Part shown: positions 34,597-43,937 of the stretch, piece after piece
Layout of the letters: each line of letters opens with the position of its first letter
How positions within the stretch are numbered: the stretch's first letter is position 1
Source of the DNA: Leptospira broomii serovar Hurstbridge str. 5399
Lineage (GTDB): Bacteria > Spirochaetota > Leptospiria > Leptospirales > Leptospiraceae
Assembly (NCBI RefSeq): GCF_000243715.2
Contig: NZ_AHMO02000011.1
Coordinates: 580,949 to 644,948, forward strand
Length of the DNA stretch: 64,000 bases
Direction of reading: 5' to 3'
Notes under the pieces: generated by a model
What the model was told of the DNA's origin: nothing
What the model saw: only the letters and a program-made list of their open reading frames with translations
The model's database searches: none
Position numbers and translations under genes: made by a program

Positions 34597-37590
34597 ATGA
34601 CTGAAACGATGCGACAATTCTTTATATCCGATCAATCGGCCTCCTTCCTGGATAGCTCTTACGATCCCGGACTGATCGTCCTCTCCGTCTTAGTCTCGAT
34701 CTTTTCCTCATATATCGCGTTGCGGATGGTCGGACAACCCCTTCCGGAAAGCCTTCCGCCTGCGAGCAGATTTCTGATCCTGTTTGCGGCGAGCATTGCT
34801 TTAGGATGCGGAGTCTGGTCAATGCATTTCATCGGAATGCTTTCCTTCAAACTCTGTACGAATGTAACTTACGACCGAACACTTACTATCGTTTCCGTTC
34901 TCCCGAGTATCGTCGCGTCTATGGTCGCATTAACCTATGTAAGCCGCTCTAAGCTTCGAATCCGGGAGTTAATCATCGGAGGCGTTCTCGTCGGTTCCGG
35001 AATCGGATCAATGCATTATACGGGAATGGCAGCAATGCGTATGAACGCTTCCCTTCGATACGATCCTTGGATCTTCGCATTGTCCATACTAGTCGCCGTC
35101 GTACTTGCTATTCTTTCGCTTTGGATCCGTTTCGGGCTGCAGAGCCTCAGGCTAACTTCGCATTGGCCCACGCTTATATCAGGCTCCGTTATGGGCATCG
35201 CGATATCAGGAATGCATTATACTGGAATGGCCGCCGCCCGTTTTATCGGAAGTCAGGAAACCGTTACCCCGAATAACCAGACCGACCCGATGTTTCTGGC
35301 TTTGTCCGTATCTGTCATCACAATCGGCTTCACCCTATTTACCTTCTCAGTGAACGCTTTCTTTATGTATCGAAAGTTAGTGAACAATCTGAAGGAAAGC
35401 GAAGCTAGAATGAGGGCAATCATTTCAACCGCAGTAGACGGAGTGATTACGATCGATATCAACGGCAGGATTATCGATTTCAATAAATCTGCCGAGCGCA
35501 TCTTCGGATATACGAATTCGGAACTCTTCGGAAAGAATATCCGAGAACTCATGCCGGAACCGTATCATTCGGGAGAGGGGACCTATTTAAAAAATTATAT
35601 CAGAACCGGAACGACCAAAATTATCGGAACGGGGAGAGAAGCCCTAGGACGCAAAAAGGACGGTTCCATTTTTCCAGTGCGGTTGGCGATCGGGCACGTA
35701 AAGCTACCGAGAGAGGTGCTATTCGTAAGTTTTGTAACGGATATCAGCGAAAGAAAAATGATCGAAACTGCACTCAAGCAAAGCGAGCAGCAGGTAAGAT
35801 CCCTTATCCAAAACATACCCGGAATCACATATCGATGCCTCTTTAACGAAGATCGGACAACTCTATATATGAGCGACGCGGTAGAATCCATGACCGGATA
35901 TCCCGTTTCGGATTTTTTTCCTCCGAATCCGATCCGATCCTATAACGACATCATCCACCCGCAAGATCAGGCCGCCGTCTACCAAGCTGTTGAAGACGCC
36001 GTACGAGAAAAAAGGACCTTCGTATTGGAATACAGAATCATACATAGAAACGGAGAGATCAGGTGGTTTTGGGAAAACGGTAGTGCGATCTTCGGAAGTA
36101 ACGGCGACATACTTTTTCTGGACGGAGTCATCTTGGACATCACCGAAAGGCACAATATGGAAGAAGACTTGCGGACGTCCAAAGAAAAGGCCGAACTCGC
36201 TTCCGTAACCAAAACTTCCTTCTTGGCGAATATGAGCCATGAAATCAGGACTCCAATGAACTCTATCATAGGATTTACTGAAGTTTTACTTTCCGGAAAA
36301 TTGGAGAAGGATCAAAGAGCTCATCTAGAAACCGTAAAAGGTTCTGCGAAATCTCTATTAAGACTTTTGAACGATATCCTAAACACGGCTAAGCTCGAAA
36401 AAGGCGCTGTCGAACTGGAGTCCGTAGGCTTTTCTCTTTTTAGACTTATCGGAGAACTCAAATCCTTTTTAGGAATTAGCGCTATCAAAAAGCGCTTGGA
36501 TTTCGAAGTAATCCAGGATCCGGAACTATCCGAATTCTATCGAGGAGATTCTCTTCGGATCCGTCAGATCCTGATCAACCTGATCGGAAACGCCATCAAG
36601 TTTACCGACAAGGGGAAGGTGACTCTAAAGATCGAAAAATCGGGAAAGGAACTTCATTTTTCCGTAATAGACACCGGCATAGGAATCCGAACGGATCGAC
36701 TGGAAAGAATTTTCGAACCGTTTACTCAAGCGGATATCTCTACGACCAGACGATTCGGAGGCACAGGATTAGGAACGACTATCTGCAAGCAATTGACCGA
36801 ACTCATGGGAGGAAAGATCTGGGCGGAAAGCAGACTAGGAGAAGGAAGCATATTTCACGTCCTGATTCCATTGCAGAAAATCGACGGTCCAAAAACGGAA
36901 ATCAAAAAGTCCATTCGCCGAAATCTTCCCTCTTTGAATATTCTGGTCGTGGATGATATCGAACAGAATACGGAGTTAGTCGAATTGCTTTTGAACAACG
37001 AAGGACATACGGTTTCCTCGGCTTACAACGGAGAAGAAGCGCTTAAAAAAGTACTGTCTAACAAATTCGATCTGATACTGATGGACGTCCAGATGCCCGT
37101 ATTGGACGGATTGCGGGCAACGAAGCTGATACGACACTACGAGATAGAGGAACACGTACCTAGAACTCCTATTCTAGCCTTGACTGCAAGCGTCTTCGAA
37201 GAAGACAGAAATTCCGCAAAAGCCGCGGGAATGGACGGTTTTATATCTAAGCCGATCGATTTCAACCAGATGATCGAAGAAATCACTAAAGTAATGAATT
37301 TTTCCGGTCCGACGCTGAGCTTGTCCAAAGTCGCGAAAAGCGGAACCGGATCCTCCTCGGATTTCGAACGTGCCGAGGAACTAATCCGACTCCTCTTTAA
37401 TTCTTTTCGGAAAGGCTACATCGAAGATAAGCATATGGACGAACTTCTTTCTCTTATCTCGGGCGAAGTCGAGGACACAAAACTTGATGAGTTAGTGTCT
37501 AAAATCGAGCAATTTGAATTCGAAGCCGCCCAAAGGATCTTGCAAGAACTGACTCGATCTCTCGGGATTAAAGGAGTAAACCAAGAATGA
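34597..37590 (+). CDS. MHYT-domain hybrid sensor histidine kinase
   Basis: 997 residues. Residues 25-260 are the seven-helix MHYT sensor with three metal/gas-binding motifs (SMHFIG at 75-80, MHYTGM at 139 and 206). Two PAS domains follow (about 272-390 with FGYTNSELFGKN, and 400-520 with MTGYPVSDFF, YRIIHRNGEIRWFWENG). Then HisKA with His548 (NMSHEIRTPMNSI), HATPase (NLIGNAIKFT, DTGIGI, GGTGLGT) and a receiver with phospho-acceptor Asp830 (LMDVQMPVLDG). MHYT domains are proposed to sense O2, CO or NO through copper. It overlaps the HD-GYP regulator gene (ATGA), its likely output. Confidence 0.93.
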   Translation: MTETMRQFFISDQSASFLDSSYDPGLIVLSVLVSIFSSYIALRMVGQPLPESLPPASRFLILFAASIALGCGVWSMHFIGMLSFKLCTNVTYDRTLTIVSVLPSIVASMVALTYVSRSKLRIRELIIGGVLVGSGIGSMHYTGMAAMRMNASLRYDPWIFALSILVAVVLAILSLWIRFGLQSLRLTSHWPTLISGSVMGIAISGMHYTGMAAARFIGSQETVTPNNQTDPMFLALSVSVITIGFTLFTFSVNAFFMYRKLVNNLKESEARMRAIISTAVDGVITIDINGRIIDFNKSAERIFGYTNSELFGKNIRELMPEPYHSGEGTYLKNYIRTGTTKIIGTGREALGRKKDGSIFPVRLAIGHVKLPREVLFVSFVTDISERKMIETALKQSEQQVRSLIQNIPGITYRCLFNEDRTTLYMSDAVESMTGYPVSDFFPPNPIRSYNDIIHPQDQAAVYQAVEDAVREKRTFVLEYRIIHRNGEIRWFWENGSAIFGSNGDILFLDGVILDITERHNMEEDLRTSKEKAELASVTKTSFLANMSHEIRTPMNSIIGFTEVLLSGKLEKDQRAHLETVKGSAKSLLRLLNDILNTAKLEKGAVELESVGFSLFRLIGELKSFLGISAIKKRLDFEVIQDPELSEFYRGDSLRIRQILINLIGNAIKFTDKGKVTLKIEKSGKELHFSVIDTGIGIRTDRLERIFEPFTQADISTTRRFGGTGLGTTICKQLTELMGGKIWAESRLGEGSIFHVLIPLQKIDGPKTEIKKSIRRNLPSLNILVVDDIEQNTELVELLLNNEGHTVSSAYNGEEALKKVLSNKFDLILMDVQMPVLDGLRATKLIRHYEIEEHVPRTPILALTASVFEEDRNSAKAAGMDGFISKPIDFNQMIEEITKVMNFSGPTLSLSKVAKSGTGSSSDFERAEELIRLLFNSFRKGYIEDKHMDELLSLISGEVEDTKLDELVSKIEQFEFEAAQRILQELTRSLGIKGVNQE

Positions 37591-38582
37591 ATCCTATCGC
37601 CGACTCTAGGCCGAAAATTCTGATCGTAGATGACGAAGCCTCGAATCTACAGGTGCTCCGACAAATTCTTCAAGAAGATTACAAACTACTTTTCGCTAAG
37701 GACGGAGCGAAAGGAATCGAGTTAGCCTTGTCCGAAAAACCGAATCTGATTCTTCTGGATGTGATGATGCCCGGAATGACCGGGCACGAAGTCTGTAAGA
37801 TCCTGAGCGAAGATCCGAAGAGTTCTCGAATTCCGATTATCTTCGTGACAGCAATGGTGGATGAAGAAGACGAAGCGGGCGGATTTGAAGCGGGAGCCGT
37901 GGATTATATTACGAAACCGGTCAGTCCTTCGATCGTAAAGGCAAGAGTTCGGACCCACCTATCTTTGGTTCGCAACGAGGAGCTAAGGGAAACCCGATTG
38001 CAAATCATCCAACGATTGGGTCTCGCGGCGGAGTATAAGGACAACGAAACGGGGTTGCACGTTATCCGAATGAGTCACTACTCCAGAACCCTCTCTTTGG
38101 CTTTGGGATCCTCCACGGAATTTGCCGAAGATCTGCTGAATGCATCTCCCATGCATGATATCGGAAAAATCGGGATCCCGGATGGAATATTACAAAAACC
38201 GGGTAAACTGACTCCGGAAGAATGGGAGATCATGAAAAAACATCCCACTATCGGCGCCGAAATCATAGGAGATCATAACTCTGCCCTACTCCAGTTGGCC
38301 AAGAGCATCGCTCAAAATCATCACGAAAAATGGGATGGCTCCGGCTATCCGAACGGATTGAAAGGAGAGCGGATCCCGATAGAGGCCAGAATTGTAGCCT
38401 TAGCCGATGTATTCGACGCATTAACTACGGAAAGACCCTATAAAAAGGCATGGGAAATACCGGACGCCATACAGTACATCAAGACGGAATCGGGAAAACA
38501 TTTTGATCCGTCTATCGTTCCGATCTTTCTAGACCAGATGCCGGAAATTTTGAAAATCAAGGAACGTTGGGCGGAGAAATAA
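37587..38582 (+). CDS. Response regulator with HD-GYP c-di-GMP phosphodiesterase domain
   Basis: 331 residues. Receiver with acceptor Asp58 (LILLDVMMPGMTG) and KPVSP lysine loop; linker; HD-GYP domain with the HD metal ligands in NASPMHDIGKIGIPD and the GYP signature in EKWDGSGYPNGLKGERIP, followed by ALADVFDALTTERPYKKAW. It should hydrolyse c-di-GMP when phosphorylated. The gene overlaps the MHYT kinase by four bases, so the kinase's phosphate probably flows to this regulator and lowers c-di-GMP. Confidence 0.95.
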   Translation: MNPIADSRPKILIVDDEASNLQVLRQILQEDYKLLFAKDGAKGIELALSEKPNLILLDVMMPGMTGHEVCKILSEDPKSSRIPIIFVTAMVDEEDEAGGFEAGAVDYITKPVSPSIVKARVRTHLSLVRNEELRETRLQIIQRLGLAAEYKDNETGLHVIRMSHYSRTLSLALGSSTEFAEDLLNASPMHDIGKIGIPDGILQKPGKLTPEEWEIMKKHPTIGAEIIGDHNSALLQLAKSIAQNHHEKWDGSGYPNGLKGERIPIEARIVALADVFDALTTERPYKKAWEIPDAIQYIKTESGKHFDPSIVPIFLDQMPEILKIKERWAEK

Positions 38583-38603
38583 GGAGGCAAGGAGACTACT
38601 TAG

Positions 38604-39944
38604 TTAGATGCCGTTTCGAGCTTTTAAATTTTCTTTAGGTAAACAAACGTAAAATGTCGTCCCCAGTCCTTCCTGACTTTCAAGCCAAATCTTTCCCTGA
38701 TGTTTTTCAACAATCGTCTTAACAATCCACATTCCTAAGCCTACGGTTTTTTCACCAAGCATCCCTTTTCTACGAGCTTTAGAATATTTATCAAAGACGT
38801 ACTCTTTTAATTTTTCAGGAATTCCTATGCCGGTATCCTTGATTTCGAGCCATACTTTTCCTTTCTCTTCAAAGGAATTAATTTCAATCTTTCCGGATTC
38901 TTCCGTAAATTTCAGCGAATTTGTTATTAAATTTTCTAAAACCCGAGCAAACCTGTCTCGATCGATCATCGCAGAAAGATCCGGAGGATGCACCGTAATT
39001 TTTATTTCTATCTGTTTTTCGGAAGCTTGGTATCGAAACGGGGAAAGAACTCGCACAACATATGGATCAAGTTTAGTAATCTCCTTTGTCAAAGAAAATT
39101 CCTCGCTCTCAATTTGAGATAATTCTAGCAATTCGCGGATTAATTTTTCGGCTCTCGAGCAAGCATCTTGAGCATACATAAGAGTTTCCACGTTTTTAGC
39201 GGAAATATCCGGGATTCTTTCTTTTAGAAGATCCAAGGATATTTGTATGATATTAAGCGGATTCCTAATGTCATGCGCGATCGTAGCCATAATCAGATCT
39301 TTACTTTCGTTCAAGCGTTCGAGTTTTTGTTCTCTCGTTTTTAATTCTTTAATTATCGGTCGAAATATGAATAGAAACTCTGCGGTAAGTAATAGTAACG
39401 ACACCACAGCTAATAATATTTCGACTACCTCAAGTCGGCGGACACGGGCTTGAGATTCTTTTTCCAACGTATCTACGATGGAATCCATGAGAGGTAGATA
39501 CGCTTCTTCATTCCTTAAAATCTCGGAAATCGTCCCGCGTATCTGAGAACTATTTCCAAGACTCAAAATCGATAAATACAATCCTTTTTGATAAGGATCG
39601 ATATCGCCCAGGAGCTTAGATATCTCCTTCGAGTTATTCGCAGATAAACCGATTTCTGCATTTCCGCGTTGAAGCCCGAAATGTGTACGGTTCCAAATCT
39701 CGGTTTCCTTTTTTAATTCGATAAAATTCCTAGGATCATTTATGGACATCAGAGCAAGTTTAGTAATTCGCTGACTAAGCATCCGTTGTTTTCCGGCAAT
39801 ATTAATAACGAATGCATCCTTCCGAACTTCGGATAAAAGAGTATGAATGATAACTTGATTTATAATTATTAAGACTGCGACTAAAACAATAGCCAAAACA
39901 TACAGGTGCGTTTCCGCAAGTCTACCTACGTATGGCTTCTTCAT
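38604..39944 (-). CDS. Sensor histidine kinase with PilJ-type sensor domain
   Basis: 446 residues: membrane helix (about 14-36); extracytoplasmic PilJ/type-IV-pilus-like sensor (VINIAGKQRMLSQRITKLAL at 46-65, the diagnostic motif); second helix (175-197); HisKA with His224 in TIAHDIRNPLNI; HATPase with N-box NLITNSLKFT, DTGIGI and GLGMW. The PilJ-N domain is found in nitrate-type and chemotaxis sensors; the ligand is unknown. No receiver gene is attached. Converges with the HD-GYP gene after 21 bases. Confidence 0.92.
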   Translation of the reverse strand: MKKPYVGRLAETHLYVLAIVLVAVLIIINQVIIHTLLSEVRKDAFVINIAGKQRMLSQRITKLALMSINDPRNFIELKKETEIWNRTHFGLQRGNAEIGLSANNSKEISKLLGDIDPYQKGLYLSILSLGNSSQIRGTISEILRNEEAYLPLMDSIVDTLEKESQARVRRLEVVEILLAVVSLLLLTAEFLFIFRPIIKELKTREQKLERLNESKDLIMATIAHDIRNPLNIIQISLDLLKERIPDISAKNVETLMYAQDACSRAEKLIRELLELSQIESEEFSLTKEITKLDPYVVRVLSPFRYQASEKQIEIKITVHPPDLSAMIDRDRFARVLENLITNSLKFTEESGKIEINSFEEKGKVWLEIKDTGIGIPEKLKEYVFDKYSKARRKGMLGEKTVGLGMWIVKTIVEKHQGKIWLESQEGLGTTFYVCLPKENLKARNGI

Positions 39945-40374
39945 AATAATCTTTGGATTTTAATGGCCAGGAATCAGAAAGAAAGTATTTTTTTCCTAAC
40001 AATATAATTTGCTTAGTTCAGGAAAATGGCAGGATGGTAGCTGCGCTATCCAGGGTCAACATGTCCCCCCGATCTAAGTCCAATCATCTCTGAGCTTTCA
40101 TCTATTAGTTAAATAGAATCTTACCCCACTTTATCGGGTTCTTCCGTTGCTTAAATTCTTTACCGAATCGGCGATTCAAACAACTATCTTTATTAAATGA
40201 ATCCAGATCTTGAACTTCGCTAAACTTGCAAAAGGCAGAGATTGAATCTAGAAGCTGAAAGTCACGTCTTTTGAACTGCTCTTTAATTAGGCAATTCATC
40301 CTCCAGTGTGATCTCTACCGTAAAACCGAAGCCTCTCGGACAAAGTAAGGAAGCCGCGGTTTCTCGTCAGCACA
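39945..40374. other. 430-base gap
   Basis: A minus-strand frame at 40105-40299 (64 codons, start right after GGAGG with no spacer) is the only candidate; it has no known family and low support. Otherwise no features seen. Confidence 0.35.
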
Positions 40375-40710
40375 CTACCAGTGATTCGTCCTCTCCAGGA
40401 ATATTACGAACTCCTCCAAGGTCATAATGTTCCTGTCATACGTGTAGTAAAGGTCCTCATAATGGGTATGTCTAACCTCGAACGGATCGACCCGACCTTC
40501 AGTGTCCTTTCGGGTATCATAGAGGCGCTCTAACTTTTCAAGATCGAACGGCTCTTTACCCCTGCGTTCTGCTTCCTTCTTCGCATCGGCAAGTCTTTCG
40601 GCGCTCGCTTTCGTGTTGCGCTCTACTATCCTTCTGAAGAAGGCGTCCGCAGCATCACCCTTTAATACGAAGTGTTCCTTCTTGCTTTCTTCCTTATCAT
40701 TCGGGGACAT
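40375..40710 (-). CDS. Small charged protein of unknown function
   Basis: 111 residues, start supported by AAGGAGAG about 3 bases upstream. Highly charged and helical (DAFFRRIVERNTKASAERLA, DAKKEAERRGKEPFDLEKLE) with an aromatic C-terminus (HTHYEDLYYTYDRNIMTLEE, then FVIFLERTNHW). No family recognised. Its GC content looks a little higher than the neighbours', which may hint at acquisition. Stand-alone gene. Confidence 0.6.
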   Translation of the reverse strand: MSPNDKEESKKEHFVLKGDAADAFFRRIVERNTKASAERLADAKKEAERRGKEPFDLEKLERLYDTRKDTEGRVDPFEVRHTHYEDLYYTYDRNIMTLEEFVIFLERTNHW

Positions 40711-41117
40711 TCGTCTCTCCTTGATGTCTTACGAAACTACACCGGCTTTCAGTACAAGCTCCGACATATCTCGCAAGAAGAAAATGGTCGAAAACTCGGT
40801 ACCGAAAAACTTTCGGAAGTATAGTAAATTGTACTAGATACGGTAGTTACTGAGAATAACTTAGTAGCCCTATACTACTTTCAATACTGCTTGCTCTAAA
40901 GATCTTAATTTAATATTCAACAATAAACGACTCCGCTTAAGCCCTCGACTATCACAAATCTTGATTCGCTCTCCTGCGTTCTCGCCTTGGCCTTTCTTTC
41001 TCATCCGTTCGGAAAAGGTATATGACCATTCCGGAATATGTGAAATGAAATCCAAGGAATTGCCTACAGATTCAAAAGGTATGCCTTAGATGGAATTATA
41101 TAACAAACGAATAAATG

Positions 41118-41136
41118 AGGAAAATAATATTTTCCT
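41118..41136. promoter_or_regulatory. Perfect inverted repeat AGGAAAAT-AAT-ATTTTCCT
   Basis: Eight-base arms with a three-base spacer, about 170 bases upstream of the ethylene-receptor-like kinase. Too AT-rich and without a T-run for a terminator; an operator is likelier. Confidence 0.4.
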
Positions 41137-41175
41137 TATTAAAATCCTTTACAGTGGTTTAAATTACCATTATAC

Positions 41176-41193
41176 TTAACGGAAATCCGTTAA
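41176..41193. promoter_or_regulatory. Perfect inverted repeat TTAACGGA-AA-TCCGTTAA
   Basis: An 18-base perfect palindrome with eight-base arms and a two-base centre, 111 bases upstream of the kinase gene. The geometry fits a dimeric winged-helix or TetR-type binding site. No candidate regulator gene is adjacent. Confidence 0.5.
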
Positions 41194-41304
41194 AATCGAG
41201 TCCCTCTCATTTCCGACAAAAATGCGGGGAACGATTTAAGGACAAAGCATAACATTAAAAAATTCGCGTATTATTAATTAGAGCAGGATCGAAGGAGGCA
41301 TCAA

Positions 41305-42423
41305 ATGTTCGAAACTTTAGGGACGATTCTCAACGGCGATGGATTTATGCCTCACGGTCATTGTTATCTTTGGATACCTAGCCTCGTTTGGACCATGGTA
41401 ATTACGGATTCTCTTATTTTTCTTGCCTATGCGGTAATTTCCATTTGTCTTTATGCTTTGGTTAAAAAAATCAAGCTCCCTTTTAGCGGTATGTTTTTAG
41501 CTTTCGGACTATTCATAGCCGCATGCGGTATGACTCACCTTATGGAAGTTTATAATCTTTGGGTACCGAACTATTCGCTTGCTGCCGCGATCAAAATTGT
41601 TACAGCGACCGCTTCAGTTGCGACTGCTATCTGGCTATTCCCGACTATACCGAAAGTCGTTACTCTCGCAAAGACTGCCCGACTTTCCGAAGAGCGTCGT
41701 ATAAAGTTAGAGGAAACGACTCTCCAACTTCAAAAACAAACCCTCAACCTCGAATCGGTGAATCAGGAACTAGAAGCATTTTGCTATTCCGTTTCTCACG
41801 ACCTTCGCGCCCCGTTGCGAAGCATAGTCGGTTTCAGCAGCGACGTGTTAGAAGAATCCGGAAAGGATCTAAGGTCTCAAGGTATCGAGGATATGCAAAG
41901 AGTAATAAGCTCGGCCAAAAAAATGGGAGAGCTTATCGATGGTCTCCTCGGATTGTCTAGACTTACTCAGGGAGAAATAAAAAATGAAACTGTAAATCTA
42001 TCGCAAATAGCTGCCGTAACTATCGAAGATCTTATGAGAGACGAGCCGGAGCGTAACGTTAATTTTGTTCTTTCGGAAGAAATTGTAGTAAACGGTGATG
42101 CCTCTCTATTGAGAGCGATGATGACTAATTTGTTGAGCAATGCTTGGAAATTCACCGCAAAAAAACCTGATGCCAAAATTGAATTTGGCAAAGAGGAAAG
42201 CGGAGGCGCCCCGGTTTACTTTGTAAGGGACAACGGAGCTGGGTTCGATATGAGATACGTTGATAAACTATTTGGAGCCTTTCAGCGTCTTCATTCGCTG
42301 AAGGAGTTCGCCGGAAATGGTATCGGTCTAGCCACAGTTCAAAGGATTATCAGAAGACATGGCGGGAAAGTTTGGGCAGAAGCGCATCTCAACGAAGGCG
42401 CCACCTTTTATTTTACGGTTTAA
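41305..42423 (+). CDS. Ethylene-receptor-like membrane histidine kinase
   Basis: 372 residues; AAGGAGG lies 7 bases before the ATG. Residues 22-120 are three membrane helices matching the ethylene-binding domain of plant ETR1: TDSLIFLAYAVISICLYALV, then FGLFIAACGMTHLMEVYNLW and KIVTATASVATAIWLFPTIP. The copper ligands Cys74 and His78 keep the ETR1 Cys65/His69 spacing, and Asp35 and Tyr42 match ETR1 Asp25 and Tyr32. A coiled linker, HisKA with His165 (VSHDLRAPLRSI) and HATPase (NLLSNAWKFT, DNGAGFD, GNGIGLA) follow. Such domains bind ethylene in cyanobacteria and plants; the ligand here is not proven. Followed by a receiver gene. Confidence 0.9.
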   Translation: MFETLGTILNGDGFMPHGHCYLWIPSLVWTMVITDSLIFLAYAVISICLYALVKKIKLPFSGMFLAFGLFIAACGMTHLMEVYNLWVPNYSLAAAIKIVTATASVATAIWLFPTIPKVVTLAKTARLSEERRIKLEETTLQLQKQTLNLESVNQELEAFCYSVSHDLRAPLRSIVGFSSDVLEESGKDLRSQGIEDMQRVISSAKKMGELIDGLLGLSRLTQGEIKNETVNLSQIAAVTIEDLMRDEPERNVNFVLSEEIVVNGDASLLRAMMTNLLSNAWKFTAKKPDAKIEFGKEESGGAPVYFVRDNGAGFDMRYVDKLFGAFQRLHSLKEFAGNGIGLATVQRIIRRHGGKVWAEAHLNEGATFYFTV

Positions 42424-42440
42424 TAAAAAATAAAAACAAA

Positions 42441-42887
42441 ATGTTTCAAAATTGGATTCTACTAGTTGAAGATAATCCCGACGACGAAGAATTAACGCTA
42501 AGAGCCTTAAGAAAGACCAGGATCGACAATAGAATCGAAGTGGCACGTGACGGCGAAGAGGCGCTTGATCTATTATTCGGTAAAGAAGGAATCCGCTCCT
42601 CTATCGACGCGAACGCGATGCCCCAGGTAGTTTTGCTAGACTTAAATCTTCCGAAAATCGACGGCAAAGAAGTTTTGCGACAAATCAGATCCCGCGAAAT
42701 ATCGAAGTCCTTGCCGGTTATTATTCTAACTTCTTATAAAGAGCAAAAGGATTTGCTTCAATATTATTCCAGCGGAGCAAATAGCTGCCTTGTGAAACCT
42801 GTAGATACAAAAAAGTTTGTGGAGGCTATCAACCGATTAGGACTCCACTGGCTTGTCATAAACGAACAGACGTCCGAGAAAGGCTAA
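42441..42887 (+). CDS. Rcp1-like response regulator
   Basis: 148 residues from ATG 42441; a longer frame to 42372 overlaps the kinase and is not the start. Single receiver domain: acidic LVEDNPDDEELTLRALRKT (Rcp1-type), acceptor Asp67 in VVLLDLNLPKIDG, Thr in ILTSYKEQ and Lys in CLVKPVDT. Seventeen bases downstream of the ethylene-receptor-like kinase, which should phosphorylate it. No output domain. Closely related in style to the regulator at 4.8 kb. Confidence 0.92.
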   Translation: MFQNWILLVEDNPDDEELTLRALRKTRIDNRIEVARDGEEALDLLFGKEGIRSSIDANAMPQVVLLDLNLPKIDGKEVLRQIRSREISKSLPVIILTSYKEQKDLLQYYSSGANSCLVKPVDTKKFVEAINRLGLHWLVINEQTSEKG

Positions 42888-43416
42888 TTATTTTCGTCTT
42901 TGAAGCCGGTAGCCGCATCGGCTCTAAAAAAAGGAAGAAACACGATTAAGATTCCCATAACATTGCATCGAGCGATCGTTCTCCGAGCTCTCCTCCGGGA
43001 TTTTATATTCAATTTCATAGTCGGCAAGTTGCTGGGAGTTGGAAATGGAATGAAAAATTGGGTCGGGCATTCGGTTCAAGAAGTCCGATCACTAACTCAA
43101 GTTAAACTGACTCAACATCCGGCGAACGATTACTTACCAAAATTCCGCCGTTAAAACTTGCTTCTTATTATGCGAAGCCGCGGGAAATCGGTTCCGTACT
43201 TTCGCTCTCAAAGAAAGAGTTTCCTCGTTAGATTAAAAAACCGATGCAAGCGCATTACGCCGAACCGTTTTGTTGTAAGAAACTGAAAAAGGGATCGAAA
43301 TAAAACTCCCTGAAGCTACATACTGAGAATTTAAAGTCTGATTTAAACTTAGATTCGGACGGTTAATAAAATTCTGAATTTTAATTTCTATAATGAACTA
43401 TTGGAATTTCTTCGTT
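42888..43416. other. 529-base gap
   Basis: A plus-strand TTG-initiated frame (42900-43154) has no recognisable family or ribosome-binding site. No repeats of note. Confidence 0.35.
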
Positions 43417-43770
43417 TTATTTCGAATACGCCGAAATTAATGCCTTTAATTGCTCCGAAGCTAGGGCTGGATTTGAAAATTCAATTGCCATAAATCCTTT
43501 AACTCCAAAGGACGTTGCTACGGTTTCAGTCCGAATGATTTTTCCTGCGAACTTTATCTCTTTCATCGAAGATCCGGAAATCACACACCGAATCGGAGAA
43601 CCGTCTTCGAAATTCTGATAATTCCCGCTATCAATTTGAATCGATAGTCCGGTATCGGAAATATCCGAGACATTCCCTACAACTATCGCCTCTCCGTTGA
43701 TAGCTATAACAAAAAGTTCGAATAAATCCCAAGAATGAATTCGATCGGTAATTATGCTTGTTATGTCCAT
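43417..43770 (-). CDS. PilZ-like protein lacking the arginine motif
   Basis: 117 residues; GAGG about 9 bases before the start. It keeps the PilZ barrel motif GNVSDISDTGLSIQI but the N-terminal RxxxR motif needed to grip c-di-GMP is missing (TDRIHSWDLFEL). It is therefore likely a structural or partner PilZ protein. Paralogue of the next minus-strand gene at 43938, with the same length and shared VATSxGxxGxxxxEF block. Confidence 0.75.
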   Translation of the reverse strand: MDITSIITDRIHSWDLFELFVIAINGEAIVVGNVSDISDTGLSIQIDSGNYQNFEDGSPIRCVISGSSMKEIKFAGKIIRTETVATSFGVKGFMAIEFSNPALASEQLKALISAYSK

Positions 43771-43937
43771 AGCAAAATCCTCGATCTCTTATATCCGAAT
43801 ATAATTAGACGTAAGTTTAAATCGATTTTCAAGTTGATATTTAGCAACCGACCTAAAGGGGACTTCGAAGTCTTAATAATCTAAAAGGGCCGAAGAGTAA
43901 TGGGCGTACGTTTAAATCAACGGCGGAAATTCGATCG

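Larger units (their letters stand above)
40711..41304. other. 594-base upstream region of the ethylene-receptor-like kinase
   Basis: No gene; a minus-strand frame at 40870-41055 is unconvincing. Two perfect inverted repeats at 41118-41136 and 41176-41193 sit 110-190 bases before the kinase start and are listed separately. Confidence 0.45.

Noticed and set aside
34622..36269. Many antisense and alternative frames within the MHYT kinase gene
   Set aside because: Shadows of a strongly coding gene with a clear domain order.
42900..43154. 84-codon TTG-initiated frame
   Set aside because: No ribosome-binding site, no recognised features, unlikely composition.
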